DNA of 22,967 nt. Source: a virus. Under the pieces are notes generated by a model. It did no database searches, was not told the DNA's origin, and saw nothing but the letters and a program-made list of their open reading frames with translations. Positions within the stretch are counted from its first letter, which is position 1. The number at the start of each line of letters is the position of its first letter. Positions 1-7,303 of the stretch are shown here, piece by piece. The position numbers were made by a program, and so were the translations under genes. The DNA is taken from positions 1 through 22,967 of IMG/VR virus record IMGVR_UViG_3300009786_002043, one strand, 5' to 3'.

Positions 1-123
1 AAAACCAATTGGTGAGAAACTAGGGGCAGGCCCAAAACCAATTGGTGAGAAACTAGGGGCAGGCCCAAAACCAATTGGTGAGAAACTAGGGGCAGGCCCA
101 AAACCAATTGGTGAGAAACTAGG
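1..123. repeat. 33-bp direct tandem repeat, about 3.7 copies
   Basis: Units at 1-33, 34-66 and 67-99 are identical, and 100-123 is a partial fourth unit. Each encodes the 11-residue unit APSFSPIGFGP on the minus strand. The array reaches the first base, so its true copy number is unknown. Confidence 0.97.
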
Positions 124-1212
124 TGCCCCAGTAATGCTAATTGGAGTGAACGTAGGCCCAGTAATGCTAATTGGAGTGAACGTAGGTGCCCCAGTAATGC
201 TAATTGGAGTGAACGTAGGCCCAATAATGCTAATTGGAGCAAACTTAGGACCAGTAATACTGATCGGAGTGAAGGTAGGCCCAGTGAGACTGAATGGTGA
301 TAGCTGAGGGATATCTAAATCGATATCTATACTAATGACCGATAAATCAATTGGGCCGATATCCAAACAAGGAAAAACTATAGGAGGTATTCTTGTTTCT
401 ATGGTTATATCGTCACATATTGACGGAACATTTAAAGATGGTATTGGCGGAATGTTGGGTATTGGTATTATGAACTCTTCATCTGGTGGCGGTTCTTCAT
501 AATTGCCCGGAGATTGTATTGTTTCGCATTTACCATTTTTTACAATAAGAACAGGGTTTGCTAATCTATTTGTTGCATAAAAATGTGTTCCCTCAAGTTC
601 AGTTGACGTGAATGTTCCATCTCCAAAATCCAATTTATATTCTTGAAACGTTCCTAGTATTTCAACCAAGAACTCTGCCGTGTATCCTGTTTCCTCATTG
701 CCAGATTGTATGCTAAAAGTAAAAGTTATGTCTGGGCACAAATGATCATCAAATACAACAGGAAGTGCTTCTAAATTTCTTATCCTCCAATCAACTGTTT
801 CGATGTCAGTATTAAATTGAAATCCAACAAATTCTTCCACCTTTAATATTGCATCTACTAATTGATTGTGATGTTCCGCAACAACAAATCCTCTTACATA
901 TTTTCCTGCTGGTACGAAATGTGTTTTTTTGCCACCTAAGTTTCTAGCGCATCTTTTTAATTTATATATTTTACCATTTGAGTCTGTCTCAACAGAATCA
1001 TAATATAAAAGTTCTCCTTCAATATTTGCAAATCCATTATCCGGCCAAACCTCTGTTTCGCCGGATTCAACAGGTTTAATCTCTATATCTTCAGACCAAG
1101 CTGGATTGTCAGCGACTAACTTTGCTTCCGTTGTATTGTAAACAAGAAACAATGTGAAATCATTGTCAATTGCAAAAGGATAAACTGGATTTGGTGGGTA
1201 GCCTATAGTCAA
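1..1212 (-). CDS. PKD-containing tail appendage protein with C-terminal tandem repeats (partial, runs off left edge)
   Basis: This frame is open for 404 codons, from a TTG at 1212 to the window edge, with no stop, so the C-terminus is missing. An in-frame TAG nine bases upstream excludes a longer protein, and AGGAAG lies five bases before the TTG. Residues ~13-130 match the N-termini of the next two genes upstream, including AEHHNQLVDAILKVEEFVG (~110-128), a helix found near the start of many phage tail appendage proteins. A PKD-like stretch follows (YKLDFGDGTF near 195-205). Next comes a Pro/Ile-rich linker (~230-300) and then 10- or 11-residue repeats (consensus TFTPISITG-P, then SFSPIGFGPAP) up to the edge. 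I infer a virion surface fibre: N-terminal anchor, Ig-like domain, long repetitive shaft. The receptor or partner is unknown. The paralogy is firm; the exact role is not. Confidence 0.8.
   Translation of the reverse strand, partial: MTIGYPPNPVYPFAIDNDFTLFLVYNTTEAKLVADNPAWSEDIEIKPVESGETEVWPDNGFANIEGELLYYDSVETDSNGKIYKLKRCARNLGGKKTHFVPAGKYVRGFVVAEHHNQLVDAILKVEEFVGFQFNTDIETVDWRIRNLEALPVVFDDHLCPDITFTFSIQSGNEETGYTAEFLVEILGTFQEYKLDFGDGTFTSTELEGTHFYATNRLANPVLIVKNGKCETIQSPGNYEEPPPDEEFIIPIPNIPPIPSLNVPSICDDITIETRIPPIVFPCLDIGPIDLSVISIDIDLDIPQLSPFSLTGPTFTPISITGPKFAPISIIGPTFTPISITGAPTFTPISITGPTFTPISITGAPSFSPIGFGPAPSFSPIGFGPAPSFSPIGFGPAPSFSPIGF
124..303. repeat. Degenerate 30/33-bp tandem repeat, about six copies
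   Basis: Units begin near 131, 161, 194, 224, 254 and 284 and encode variants of TFTPISITGP on the minus strand. An extra Ala codon converts some 30-bp units to 33 bp. Units become more divergent towards 303, which is the N-terminal side, and nearly identical towards the 33-bp array. This suggests growth from the C-terminal end. Confidence 0.93.
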
Positions 1213-1217
1213 TTTAA

Positions 1218-1223
1218 CTTCCT
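1218..1223 (-). promoter_or_regulatory. Ribosome binding site deciding a TTG start
   Basis: The minus strand reads AGGAAG, five bases before TTG at 1212. There is no ATG or GTG between the upstream in-frame stop and this TTG, so this site fixes the start of the repeat-bearing appendage gene. Confidence 0.75.
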
Positions 1224-1261
1224 ATCTTATTTTGTTTAATTTATTTATTACTTGACTTTAA

Positions 1262-3604
1262 TTAATAAATTCCCATTTGCCACTGTGTCCCTGTTGGTCT
1301 GACTCCTAAAGACTTAAATGTTAAATCTGTTTCGTTAAATGAGACGAATGCTTTTGAACTGTAATCGAAGCTCAAATATGCCTTTCTATCTCCATCTGAT
1401 GCTGCCAGAAGAGTATTGGTGGTATCGCCAAATCCCGTAACGCCTGTATCTTGTAAGGACACAAAAGAAGTGGCCACAGATTGCCCAGTCTCCCAAACAT
1501 CTGATACATCATTATAAACAGATATTGCACTAGAATTATCAAAGAAATATAGTCCAGATTTAAGAGGAACCAATTGGCCTTCATACTTTACAGTTCCTGG
1601 CATGTCCGTTAATTTCCTAATCAGTTGCACAGGATCACTTGTCACTCCTTCTGTTCGGTAGAAACTTTTTAATCGGAATGTAGCGCCAACTCCATCATTT
1701 CTGATTATGTATCCTGTATTGTTTTTATAAGCTGTTCTATATGCACTAAAATGCCCATGGTTTGTAAATCCGCCATTATCAAATGTTGCTACATTATTTT
1801 TTAATTCCTCTGCGGAGTTCTTGTAATTTGAATCTGCGAATGTGGATGATGACGAATTCAAAGTTGTTAGATTTTTTTTAACAAGTTCTTGATTCGTTAA
1901 AGACTCCCAACTGGAAGAGTCGGCCACGCCTAAGAAGAAATAAATATCTTCGAGAGCATTTAGGCCAATCCAATTCCACTGTCTTGGCAGAGAAGAAGGA
2001 CAGTTTGCCGCTATACAGTAAGTTCCTTGAAATGCATTATATGTTAAAAAATCAATGTCTTCTACCGTGTTAGCGTCAGTCGGTGCCCTTCCAGTGGCCC
2101 AATAAAGAATTGCATCTCCACCATTGCCAGATGTGGCTGTTGTTCTTTGTGCCATTCCATTATTTCGATCAAATTCTCGCACCAATTGATCCGAGTTGGC
2201 AACTTCGTGCACTCCCTCAACGTTTACTAAAAAAGAACTATCTATATTTAGAGTTTTTATGGGAGCAGGCTCTGTTTTAAATGTTTCTGATAAAAGACCG
2301 AATTCATAAGATCTTACATCAGTCGAAGAACCAGCAGAATAATTCCAAAGCCACAAATTTACATCCTCTACTACGTCAATAACATTAGGGTATTGTGTTA
2401 TTCTATAAGAATTCAAATCTGTGTCTGTTCGAACTGTTACATCATATAACCCTCCGATGCTATACGCTGCTCGTGCAGTTCTGTTGTTAGAATGTGTTAA
2501 ATCATCACTTAAAGACCATGTGTAAGACGTTACGGGATCAAGAGGATCATTATTTCCGTCAAGGGTTTCTCCCGAATAGGATTTGCCTGTCGAACTATTT
2601 GTCCCAGCCTCAATTTGAAGGTCTATAATGGTGCCAACTTTGGTTTTTAGAATAGGTGGGAATGTTGTTGTGAAGTCAGGAGGCACTACAGGGTCCGTTC
2701 CTTGAATCAGATTGCCGTTTTCGTCGTATCTGTCAGCGGATAATTTTAATTGGCCTGTTCTTTTAACTAAGTTTATAATTGCTTCGTCAGGAGCCTCAAT
2801 TCGGGCATAGATATATGCGGGAAACTCTAAAACCTCTTCACTTATGTCATTTTTAACAGTCAGGGAGACATCATACCTTCCTGGCACATGATAAGTCTTC
2901 TTAATCTTCCCCCCGTTAGCATCTTCTACAATTACATTGACTTCGTCTCCGGGCACTTCATCAGCAACCGAGATGGTAGAAACTAATGATAAATTTGTTT
3001 GATCTCCAAAGTCCCATGTGTAATGTATATCACCTGTGGTTCCATCTGTTCCGAGTTGAAAACTAAGTTCATTAAATTCCACGGTAAAAGGAACTATTCC
3101 TGTTGTTCTGTCGGCTGTGAACCACACCCTCGGTTTTAGAACCAATGACCTGAGGAAATTAATTCGCCCTTCCATGGTTTCCCCTAAAGGCTTCTTATCA
3201 ATGGTGCCTTTTATCCCAACAAATTTTTCTATTGCAATAACTGCATCTTTTATTTGATTGTGGTGGGATGCCATTACATTTTGGGTGACGTTTGTTATTT
3301 TTTTAGATTTAATAACATCTTTGAATCCAGGCAATATATCTAAGCCAGAAAAAACATTGTCTACTTTAGAACTATAAAAAAACGATATGGCTCTTTTGTC
3401 TGGTTCGCTACATTGTTCTGTCAAAGTGATCAAACCACTGGCGGGAAAATTAGCAAGAGCCAAACTATCGTTTGTAACGGTTATGCTCTTGTCCCCAGGT
3501 TTATAATCTTCTGAGAGCTTCACCCTCGCAGAATCATGCACTTCATATAAATTTGCGTCATTATCAAGTGTGCCCGGGTAATTGCTAGAACTAGGTATTG
3601 TCAT
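1262..3604 (-). CDS. Large PKD-domain tail appendage protein with kelch-like C-terminus
   Basis: 780 residues with an ATG start and GGTG seven bases upstream. Residues ~1-135 are the same anchor domain as in its two neighbours; the signature is ASHHNQIKDAVIAIEKFVG near 111-129. A PKD fold follows at ~159-256, with YTWDFGDQTN near 198 and YHVPGRYDVSLTV at its end. A second, more divergent PKD-like domain lies at ~320-400 (SYTWSLSDD, then GLYDVTVRTD). The rest (~410-780) is not PKD. It has a Trp/Tyr-rich central region and ends in kelch-like strands (GLYFFDNSSAISVYNDVSDV, then repeated Tyr/Ser strands). PKD domains are beta-sandwiches that commonly mediate surface or glycan contacts; here a receptor-facing or capsid/tail-decorating role is inferred. 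It lies 13 bases downstream of the shorter paralogue and 49 bases upstream of the repeat-bearing one. Confidence 0.8.
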   Translation of the reverse strand: MTIPSSSNYPGTLDNDANLYEVHDSARVKLSEDYKPGDKSITVTNDSLALANFPASGLITLTEQCSEPDKRAISFFYSSKVDNVFSGLDILPGFKDVIKSKKITNVTQNVMASHHNQIKDAVIAIEKFVGIKGTIDKKPLGETMEGRINFLRSLVLKPRVWFTADRTTGIVPFTVEFNELSFQLGTDGTTGDIHYTWDFGDQTNLSLVSTISVADEVPGDEVNVIVEDANGGKIKKTYHVPGRYDVSLTVKNDISEEVLEFPAYIYARIEAPDEAIINLVKRTGQLKLSADRYDENGNLIQGTDPVVPPDFTTTFPPILKTKVGTIIDLQIEAGTNSSTGKSYSGETLDGNNDPLDPVTSYTWSLSDDLTHSNNRTARAAYSIGGLYDVTVRTDTDLNSYRITQYPNVIDVVEDVNLWLWNYSAGSSTDVRSYEFGLLSETFKTEPAPIKTLNIDSSFLVNVEGVHEVANSDQLVREFDRNNGMAQRTTATSGNGGDAILYWATGRAPTDANTVEDIDFLTYNAFQGTYCIAANCPSSLPRQWNWIGLNALEDIYFFLGVADSSSWESLTNQELVKKNLTTLNSSSSTFADSNYKNSAEELKNNVATFDNGGFTNHGHFSAYRTAYKNNTGYIIRNDGVGATFRLKSFYRTEGVTSDPVQLIRKLTDMPGTVKYEGQLVPLKSGLYFFDNSSAISVYNDVSDVWETGQSVATSFVSLQDTGVTGFGDTTNTLLAASDGDRKAYLSFDYSSKAFVSFNETDLTFKSLGVRPTGTQWQMGIY

Positions 3605-3617
3605 TTATTTTCACCAA

Positions 3618-4664
3618 TTAAGATACAAGGATTGAATCCTCTAAAAAAATACGTTTTAATTTTCCACTAGAAAATATAATGATTATGTTAACATCATATG
3701 TGCCTGGCGAAGCATACGTGTGTTTGACGGCATGTTTATTAGGATCATAAACACTTTCTTGCATTGCGTCATCAAAAACCCAGTGTCTTTCGGTGATGTC
3801 TCCATCTGTTTGATCTACAAATGTAAATTCCGTTGCTGTAGTGGAATTCAAAGTAGCTGTTTCTTGTGAAACTCCAACTAGTGCACTCGAATAGAAAAAA
3901 GCCTCCGTTTCATCTTTGTCTACAGAAATGTAGTTGTTTTTAGTTGTAACGGCTTGTTCGCCTAATGATGTCATAATGTTTAATTTGACAGAATAATTCC
4001 CTTCAGCAGTATAAGTGTGAACTGGGACCTCATCGGTGGAACTAGATCCATCCCCAAATTCCCACAAGTATCTAATGGGAGGGCCTCCTGAAAAATTAGC
4101 AAATGTAACTTTCAAAGGAGGTGCACCAACAACGGGATAGGCTCTAAATGATGGTTTGGGACCAAGAAATCTTTCTTCTTGTTTTTTAAGTATTTGGTTT
4201 AAAGACGCCCCAATTCCCACTGGTGATATATCATCGTTGGGGGTGCTCTTTATTCCTAAATCAGTTTCTATATTAATTATTGCATCTTTTATAGAATTAT
4301 GGTGCGAAGCCATTACTGCGCTTGTAACATTGGAACCCTTCGGCCATTGCCCCCTGATGGAACCAGCAAAACCTCTTATGGTGTCTTTGAATGTGTTTGT
4401 TGTTTTTTTTCCATAATAAATTAATTCATGATTTCCGGCTTCACCAACTTTGGTGTTTCCAATCCTTATTATCCCCGTGTCGGGGAAAGATGATGTGCTT
4501 TCTACCACTATATTTTTAGCGGTATAAACAACTGACTGAGAAACTTTTGCTTCTCCATTGTTTTTAGCTTCATATAATATATCTTTGTCGTCTTTTACAA
4601 TGGGAAATAAAGACAAATCTCCTGTTTTATATCCACTGGTGAAAGAAGAAACTTGATCAGCCAT
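3618..4664 (-). CDS. PKD-domain tail appendage protein (two PKD domains)
   Basis: 348 residues with an ATG at 4664; GAGGA lies about ten bases upstream, inside the end of the preceding gene, which it overlaps by eight bases. The N-terminal ~140 residues match both downstream paralogues, with ASHHNSIKDAIINIETDLG near 118-136. Two PKD domains follow. The first (~169-250) has the canonical YLWEFGDG and HTYTAEGNYSVKLNI. The second (~275-345) has ERHWVFDD and HTYASPGTYDVNIII. The protein stops just after the second PKD domain, so it looks like the minimal member of the trio, with no shaft or kelch-like part. Family knowledge supports an extracellular or virion-surface beta-sandwich; the precise location on the particle is inference. 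Confidence 0.82.
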   Translation of the reverse strand: MADQVSSFTSGYKTGDLSLFPIVKDDKDILYEAKNNGEAKVSQSVVYTAKNIVVESTSSFPDTGIIRIGNTKVGEAGNHELIYYGKKTTNTFKDTIRGFAGSIRGQWPKGSNVTSAVMASHHNSIKDAIINIETDLGIKSTPNDDISPVGIGASLNQILKKQEERFLGPKPSFRAYPVVGAPPLKVTFANFSGGPPIRYLWEFGDGSSSTDEVPVHTYTAEGNYSVKLNIMTSLGEQAVTTKNNYISVDKDETEAFFYSSALVGVSQETATLNSTTATEFTFVDQTDGDITERHWVFDDAMQESVYDPNKHAVKHTYASPGTYDVNIIIIFSSGKLKRIFLEDSILVS

Positions 4665-5334
4665 TTTTATTGTCCTCTATTTTGGTTTGTTTAATTTGAA
4701 CCAAAGCTTGTTGTTGAATATTTTCCAACATCTTAATTGTTTGTTGTTTTGTTGGAGAATTGTTATTAAGCGCCATAATAGTTTTAACCAATTCAACATC
4801 AGGGGCACGTTGCAATAGAAGCTTAAGGTTTAGTTCATTTGAAAGCTTTTCATCCCAATAGTGTTGTTGAGAGGGTAAATCGTCAAAATCTTTTAAAGGC
4901 TCTATTTCCTCTAGGTTTTTGAATGTTTCTAAAAAGAAATTTGCTTCTTCCAATATGTAGTTGTGTTTTTTGTTTAAATCAACTAATGCATTCTCCGTCT
5001 TTTGTCTTTGTCTTTCTAATTGTCTAGCAACAACCCTACACTCTCTTGCATTCAGATCTCCCTCAGGGGAAGATTCCATGTTTTTTAGAATCAGATTGTT
5101 TTTTTCTATTTGTATATCTATTAATTCTTTTTTATCATTTAATTCATAATTTTCTATTTCAACGGCATCTAAAGAGTCCTTTCTGCTTCCAAGCTCTCTT
5201 ATGCATTGCCACATTTTGCCTTGTAAAGTAGGTTCTTTTCCAATAACAAAATATTTAAGTTGAAAATAACTGTGCCTTTCAGACAGTCCATTTTCCAATA
5301 TTTTATTTATTTGTTCCATTATTTCTGTTGACAT
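4657..5334 (-). CDS. Coiled-coil protein of unknown function
   Basis: 225 residues with an ATG at 5334; CGGAG is about ten bases upstream. I do not recognise a named family. The N-terminal part has SERHSYFQLKYFVIGKEPT (~18-36) followed by a conserved-looking KMWQCIREL. Residues ~50-140 are rich in Glu/Lys/Leu/Asn with heptad-like spacing, suggesting one or two long coiled coils. The tail (~195-225) is Gln/Lys-rich and low in complexity. There is no signal peptide or membrane segment. It overlaps the first PKD gene by eight bases, so the two are probably translationally coupled. It is the first gene of the leftward block after the plus-strand gene. A role as an assembly helper or scaffold for the appendages is possible but is inferred from context alone. 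Confidence 0.7.
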   Translation of the reverse strand: MSTEIMEQINKILENGLSERHSYFQLKYFVIGKEPTLQGKMWQCIRELGSRKDSLDAVEIENYELNDKKELIDIQIEKNNLILKNMESSPEGDLNARECRVVARQLERQRQKTENALVDLNKKHNYILEEANFFLETFKNLEEIEPLKDFDDLPSQQHYWDEKLSNELNLKLLLQRAPDVELVKTIMALNNNSPTKQQTIKMLENIQQQALVQIKQTKIEDNKNG

Positions 5335-5393
5335 GAAAATTTACTCCGTAATAATGTGGTATTGAATTATAAGAGTTCAAAAGGAGCAGAAAG
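5335..5393. promoter_or_regulatory. Divergent intergenic region, possible promoter for the plus-strand gene
   Basis: These 59 bases separate the coiled-coil gene (leftward) from the deoxyribosyltransferase-like gene (rightward). A TATAAG at 5368-5373 lies 20 bases before the plus-strand ATG and could be a -10-like element. No convincing -35 was found. A promoter is expected here because the plus gene has no upstream gene on its own strand. Confidence 0.3.
5381..5386 (+). promoter_or_regulatory. Strong ribosome binding site of the plus-strand gene
   Basis: AAGGAG sits seven bases before ATG at 5394, a near-ideal Shine-Dalgarno placement. It supports this being a real, well-translated gene rather than an antisense artefact. 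Confidence 0.8.
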
Positions 5394-5954
5394 ATGAATA
5401 GACTTAAAAATACTAGGGTGTATTTGTGTGGCGCAATGGATCGAGTTCCTGACGGGGGAACCGCCTGGAGAGATGAAATAACTCCTTTGCTGGAAAGCAA
5501 AGGAGTTATTATCATTAATCCATGTAAAAAACCAATAGACGTAGGCATTGAAGACAGTGTTGCTAGAAAGAAAATAGAAAAATACAAAAGAGATGGCGAT
5601 TTTGATAAAATTAGACCTGAATTTGGAGTAATTAGAACCGTAGACTTAAGATGTGTAGATATATCAGATTTTATAATTGTAAATATTGATATAAACACTC
5701 ATGCATGTGGAACATATGAAGAAATCACCGTGGCCAATAGGCAGAAAAAACCAATTTTAATTTGGTGCACCCAAGGTAAGGAGTATACTCCAAACTGGTT
5801 GTTTTTCATGTTGCCACATCAACATGTTTTTGGGAACTTAGAAGACTTAATGTATTACTTGAATAAGATAGACACCTGCGAAGGCGAAATCGATCATTGC
5901 AAAAGATGGTTCTTTTTTAATCAAAAGTTTAAAAAATCTGATACCCAAGTATAG
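5394..5954 (+). CDS. Nucleoside 2-deoxyribosyltransferase-like protein
   Basis: 186 residues, and the only plus-strand gene in the window. The N-terminus RVYLCGAMDRVPDGG (~8-22), followed by TAWRDEITPLLESKG, matches the first beta strand and helix of the nucleoside 2-deoxyribosyltransferase superfamily. The central VDISDFIIVNIDI and then CGTYEEITVANRQKKPILIW match its Asp-containing strand and Gly-Thr-Tyr-Glu-Glu active-site helix, where a Glu is the family nucleophile. Family members exchange or hydrolyse N-glycosidic bonds of deoxynucleosides or nucleotides, acting in nucleotide salvage or modified-base metabolism. The substrate here cannot be read from sequence. The C-terminal ~40 residues (Cys/Phe/Lys-rich) look lineage-specific. 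Its 3' end overlaps the convergent GT-like gene by 26 bases. Lone opposite-strand placement suggests an acquired moron-type cargo gene. A member of a related base-processing branch is the main alternative. Confidence 0.75.
   Translation: MNRLKNTRVYLCGAMDRVPDGGTAWRDEITPLLESKGVIIINPCKKPIDVGIEDSVARKKIEKYKRDGDFDKIRPEFGVIRTVDLRCVDISDFIIVNIDINTHACGTYEEITVANRQKKPILIWCTQGKEYTPNWLFFMLPHQHVFGNLEDLMYYLNKIDTCEGEIDHCKRWFFFNQKFKKSDTQV
5477..5510. repeat. Perfect 15-bp inverted repeat with GGAA tetraloop inside the deoxyribosyltransferase-like gene
   Basis: The left arm 5477-5491 (AATAACTCCTTTGCT) is exactly complementary to the right arm 5496-5510, with GGAA (a GNRA-type loop) between. It lies at codons ~28-39 of the plus-strand gene. 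No T-run follows on either strand, so it is not a typical intrinsic terminator. Confidence 0.95.
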
Positions 5955-6474
5955 CTTTAAATTTACAACCATACTCAGTAGCCTTACATCCCCACAAAAG
6001 CTTGCACATTTGCAAATTTTCATCTTCTTCAAATTTGCCCACTTTGTTAAATGTTTTTTTGTGAATCATAAGTCCATTTAAAGTACAATCAATAAAATCA
6101 GTTTTTTTATCAACTATAGGAAAAATCACATCTTTATCGTCTTCTAAAAAATGATTTATTTTTTTATCAACACAAGGCCTTATAAAACTACCTGCCGTGA
6201 CAAACATGTTCCATGTTTTACACCCATGCCTCATTCCTTTGTTCATTAGAGAAGTATAGGTTTTACCTCCCTTATAAACCTTGCACACTTCTTTCATTAA
6301 ACTCATTTCATCTTTATCTATTTTTGAAGTGGCGATCCCTACAAAAGGAAGACCGTCATAATTGTTTTTGATAGAATTGGCTGTTGATTTTAGAGAATCT
6401 ATATTATCATTATGACATAATATGATAAAACCAAAATCAAAATGAAATTTAGGTCTTTTAGATTTTATTATCAT
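5929..6474 (-). CDS. Glycosyltransferase-like (GT-A fold) protein, probably degenerate
   Basis: 181 residues. The ATG at 6474 overlaps the previous gene's stop as TAATG, so translation is probably coupled. FGFIILCHNDNIDSLKSTAN (~14-33) looks like the first strand and helix of a family 2 glycosyltransferase. SLMNKGMRHGCKTWNMFVTA and the following GSFIRP occupy the place where a nucleotide-sugar-binding Asp-x-Asp is usually found, but no DxD is visible. The ending, NGLMIHKKTFNKVGKF with MCKLLWGC, resembles the acceptor part of such proteins. It is shorter than typical GT2 enzymes (about 220-300 residues). It may be a reduced enzyme, an inactive binding protein, or a phage-specific family using other residues. 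It is convergent with the plus-strand gene over its last 26 bases. Confidence 0.5.
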   Translation of the reverse strand: MIIKSKRPKFHFDFGFIILCHNDNIDSLKSTANSIKNNYDGLPFVGIATSKIDKDEMSLMKEVCKVYKGGKTYTSLMNKGMRHGCKTWNMFVTAGSFIRPCVDKKINHFLEDDKDVIFPIVDKKTDFIDCTLNGLMIHKKTFNKVGKFEEDENLQMCKLLWGCKATEYGCKFKAILGYQIF

Positions 6475-7292
6475 TAGGAAAGTTCGGTATCGTAATCAAC
6501 TACTATAACATCACTTAAAGTTATGGCGGATGATAAAACAAATATCCCGCTGGCTGGAGTTGCAGTAAATTTAAGTGCCACCCAGGTCGATGCGTCTAAT
6601 TCAGGATTGGCTGCTGGAGGTACCAGAACAAGAGTGTCCTCAAGTAGTCTAGTTCCATTTATGTGAACTCTTAGTGACCCACTAATATAGGGCGTGGAAA
6701 CAGTATTTACTTTATAATTCGTATAATCAGGCGTTACCGCATCTGAATGTACCGGAGTATCGTTGTATACATGTTGATGTAATGACGTAGCAGGAAAAGT
6801 AGTATTAGCATATATTTTGCTGTTAGATATATGCCAAGAAATAGAGTCAGAAGGTTCGAAATCTAAATTTCCATTTGTATATGAAACAGTAGTAGAAGGA
6901 GTGGTGAACTCTGCCACCAAGCTGTTTGATCCGCTTTCAATCAAAGACAACTTATCTCGCTCATCTTGCTTCATCCTAATAAATGAAACGCTGTCACTCG
7001 CTCCTGGAGAGCTTTCGCCAAGACCATCTACGTGCGATCCTATATTGTGATCTACATCATCTACAGCCGTTTTCTTCAATGATCCATCAGATTCTAAAGA
7101 TTGATTCAATCTGTTGGCAAGAGTGCCTGCACTGCCAATTGCCGCTATCATCAAATCGGTATTAGAATCAACTGCTCCGTTTATCAACTCTTGTCGAGTG
7201 ATAAGCTTTTTTAAGGGTGCATTATCAAACTCGTGATGGTAAGGGTCTAAAGGGTTGTGTAATGGGACTGATATATTACTTATGTTAGGCAC
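6474..7292 (-). CDS. Tail fibre-like structural protein
   Basis: 272 residues from a GTG at 7292, with AGGAG six bases upstream and lying across the stop of the SET-domain gene. Residues ~25-80 contain helical, trimer-type sequence (ITRQELINGAVDSNTDLMIA). Near 103-118 is RMKQDERDKLSLIESGS, related to the ERxKLxxIExGA motif common in trimeric phage tail fibres. The C-terminal half is beta-rich, with YKVNTVSTPYISGSLRVHIN and then GTRLLED, and ends in hydrophobic strands (SGIFVLSSAITLSDVIVVDY). No enzymatic motif is seen. This layout fits a short fibre or baseplate-proximal appendage on the virion. The fibre motif is a visible match; attachment point and receptor are unknown. Confidence 0.7.
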   Translation of the reverse strand: MPNISNISVPLHNPLDPYHHEFDNAPLKKLITRQELINGAVDSNTDLMIAAIGSAGTLANRLNQSLESDGSLKKTAVDDVDHNIGSHVDGLGESSPGASDSVSFIRMKQDERDKLSLIESGSNSLVAEFTTPSTTVSYTNGNLDFEPSDSISWHISNSKIYANTTFPATSLHQHVYNDTPVHSDAVTPDYTNYKVNTVSTPYISGSLRVHINGTRLLEDTLVLVPPAANPELDASTWVALKFTATPASGIFVLSSAITLSDVIVVDYDTELS

Positions 7293-7298
7293 TGTCGT

Positions 7299-7303
7299 CT
7301 CCT
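7299..7303 (-). promoter_or_regulatory. Ribosome binding site for the GTG-start fibre gene
   Basis: The minus strand has AGGAG six bases before GTG at 7292. It overlaps the TAG of the upstream SET-domain gene (7302-7304), so termination and re-initiation are probably coupled. Confidence 0.75.

Noticed and set aside
1-303. CRISPR-like array
   Set aside because: Units are contiguous with no unique spacers and are read in frame as protein repeats.
5303-5698. 131-codon minus-strand open frame opposite the deoxyribosyltransferase-like gene
   Set aside because: It overlaps a clear plus-strand gene and the start of the coiled-coil gene and shows no family features.
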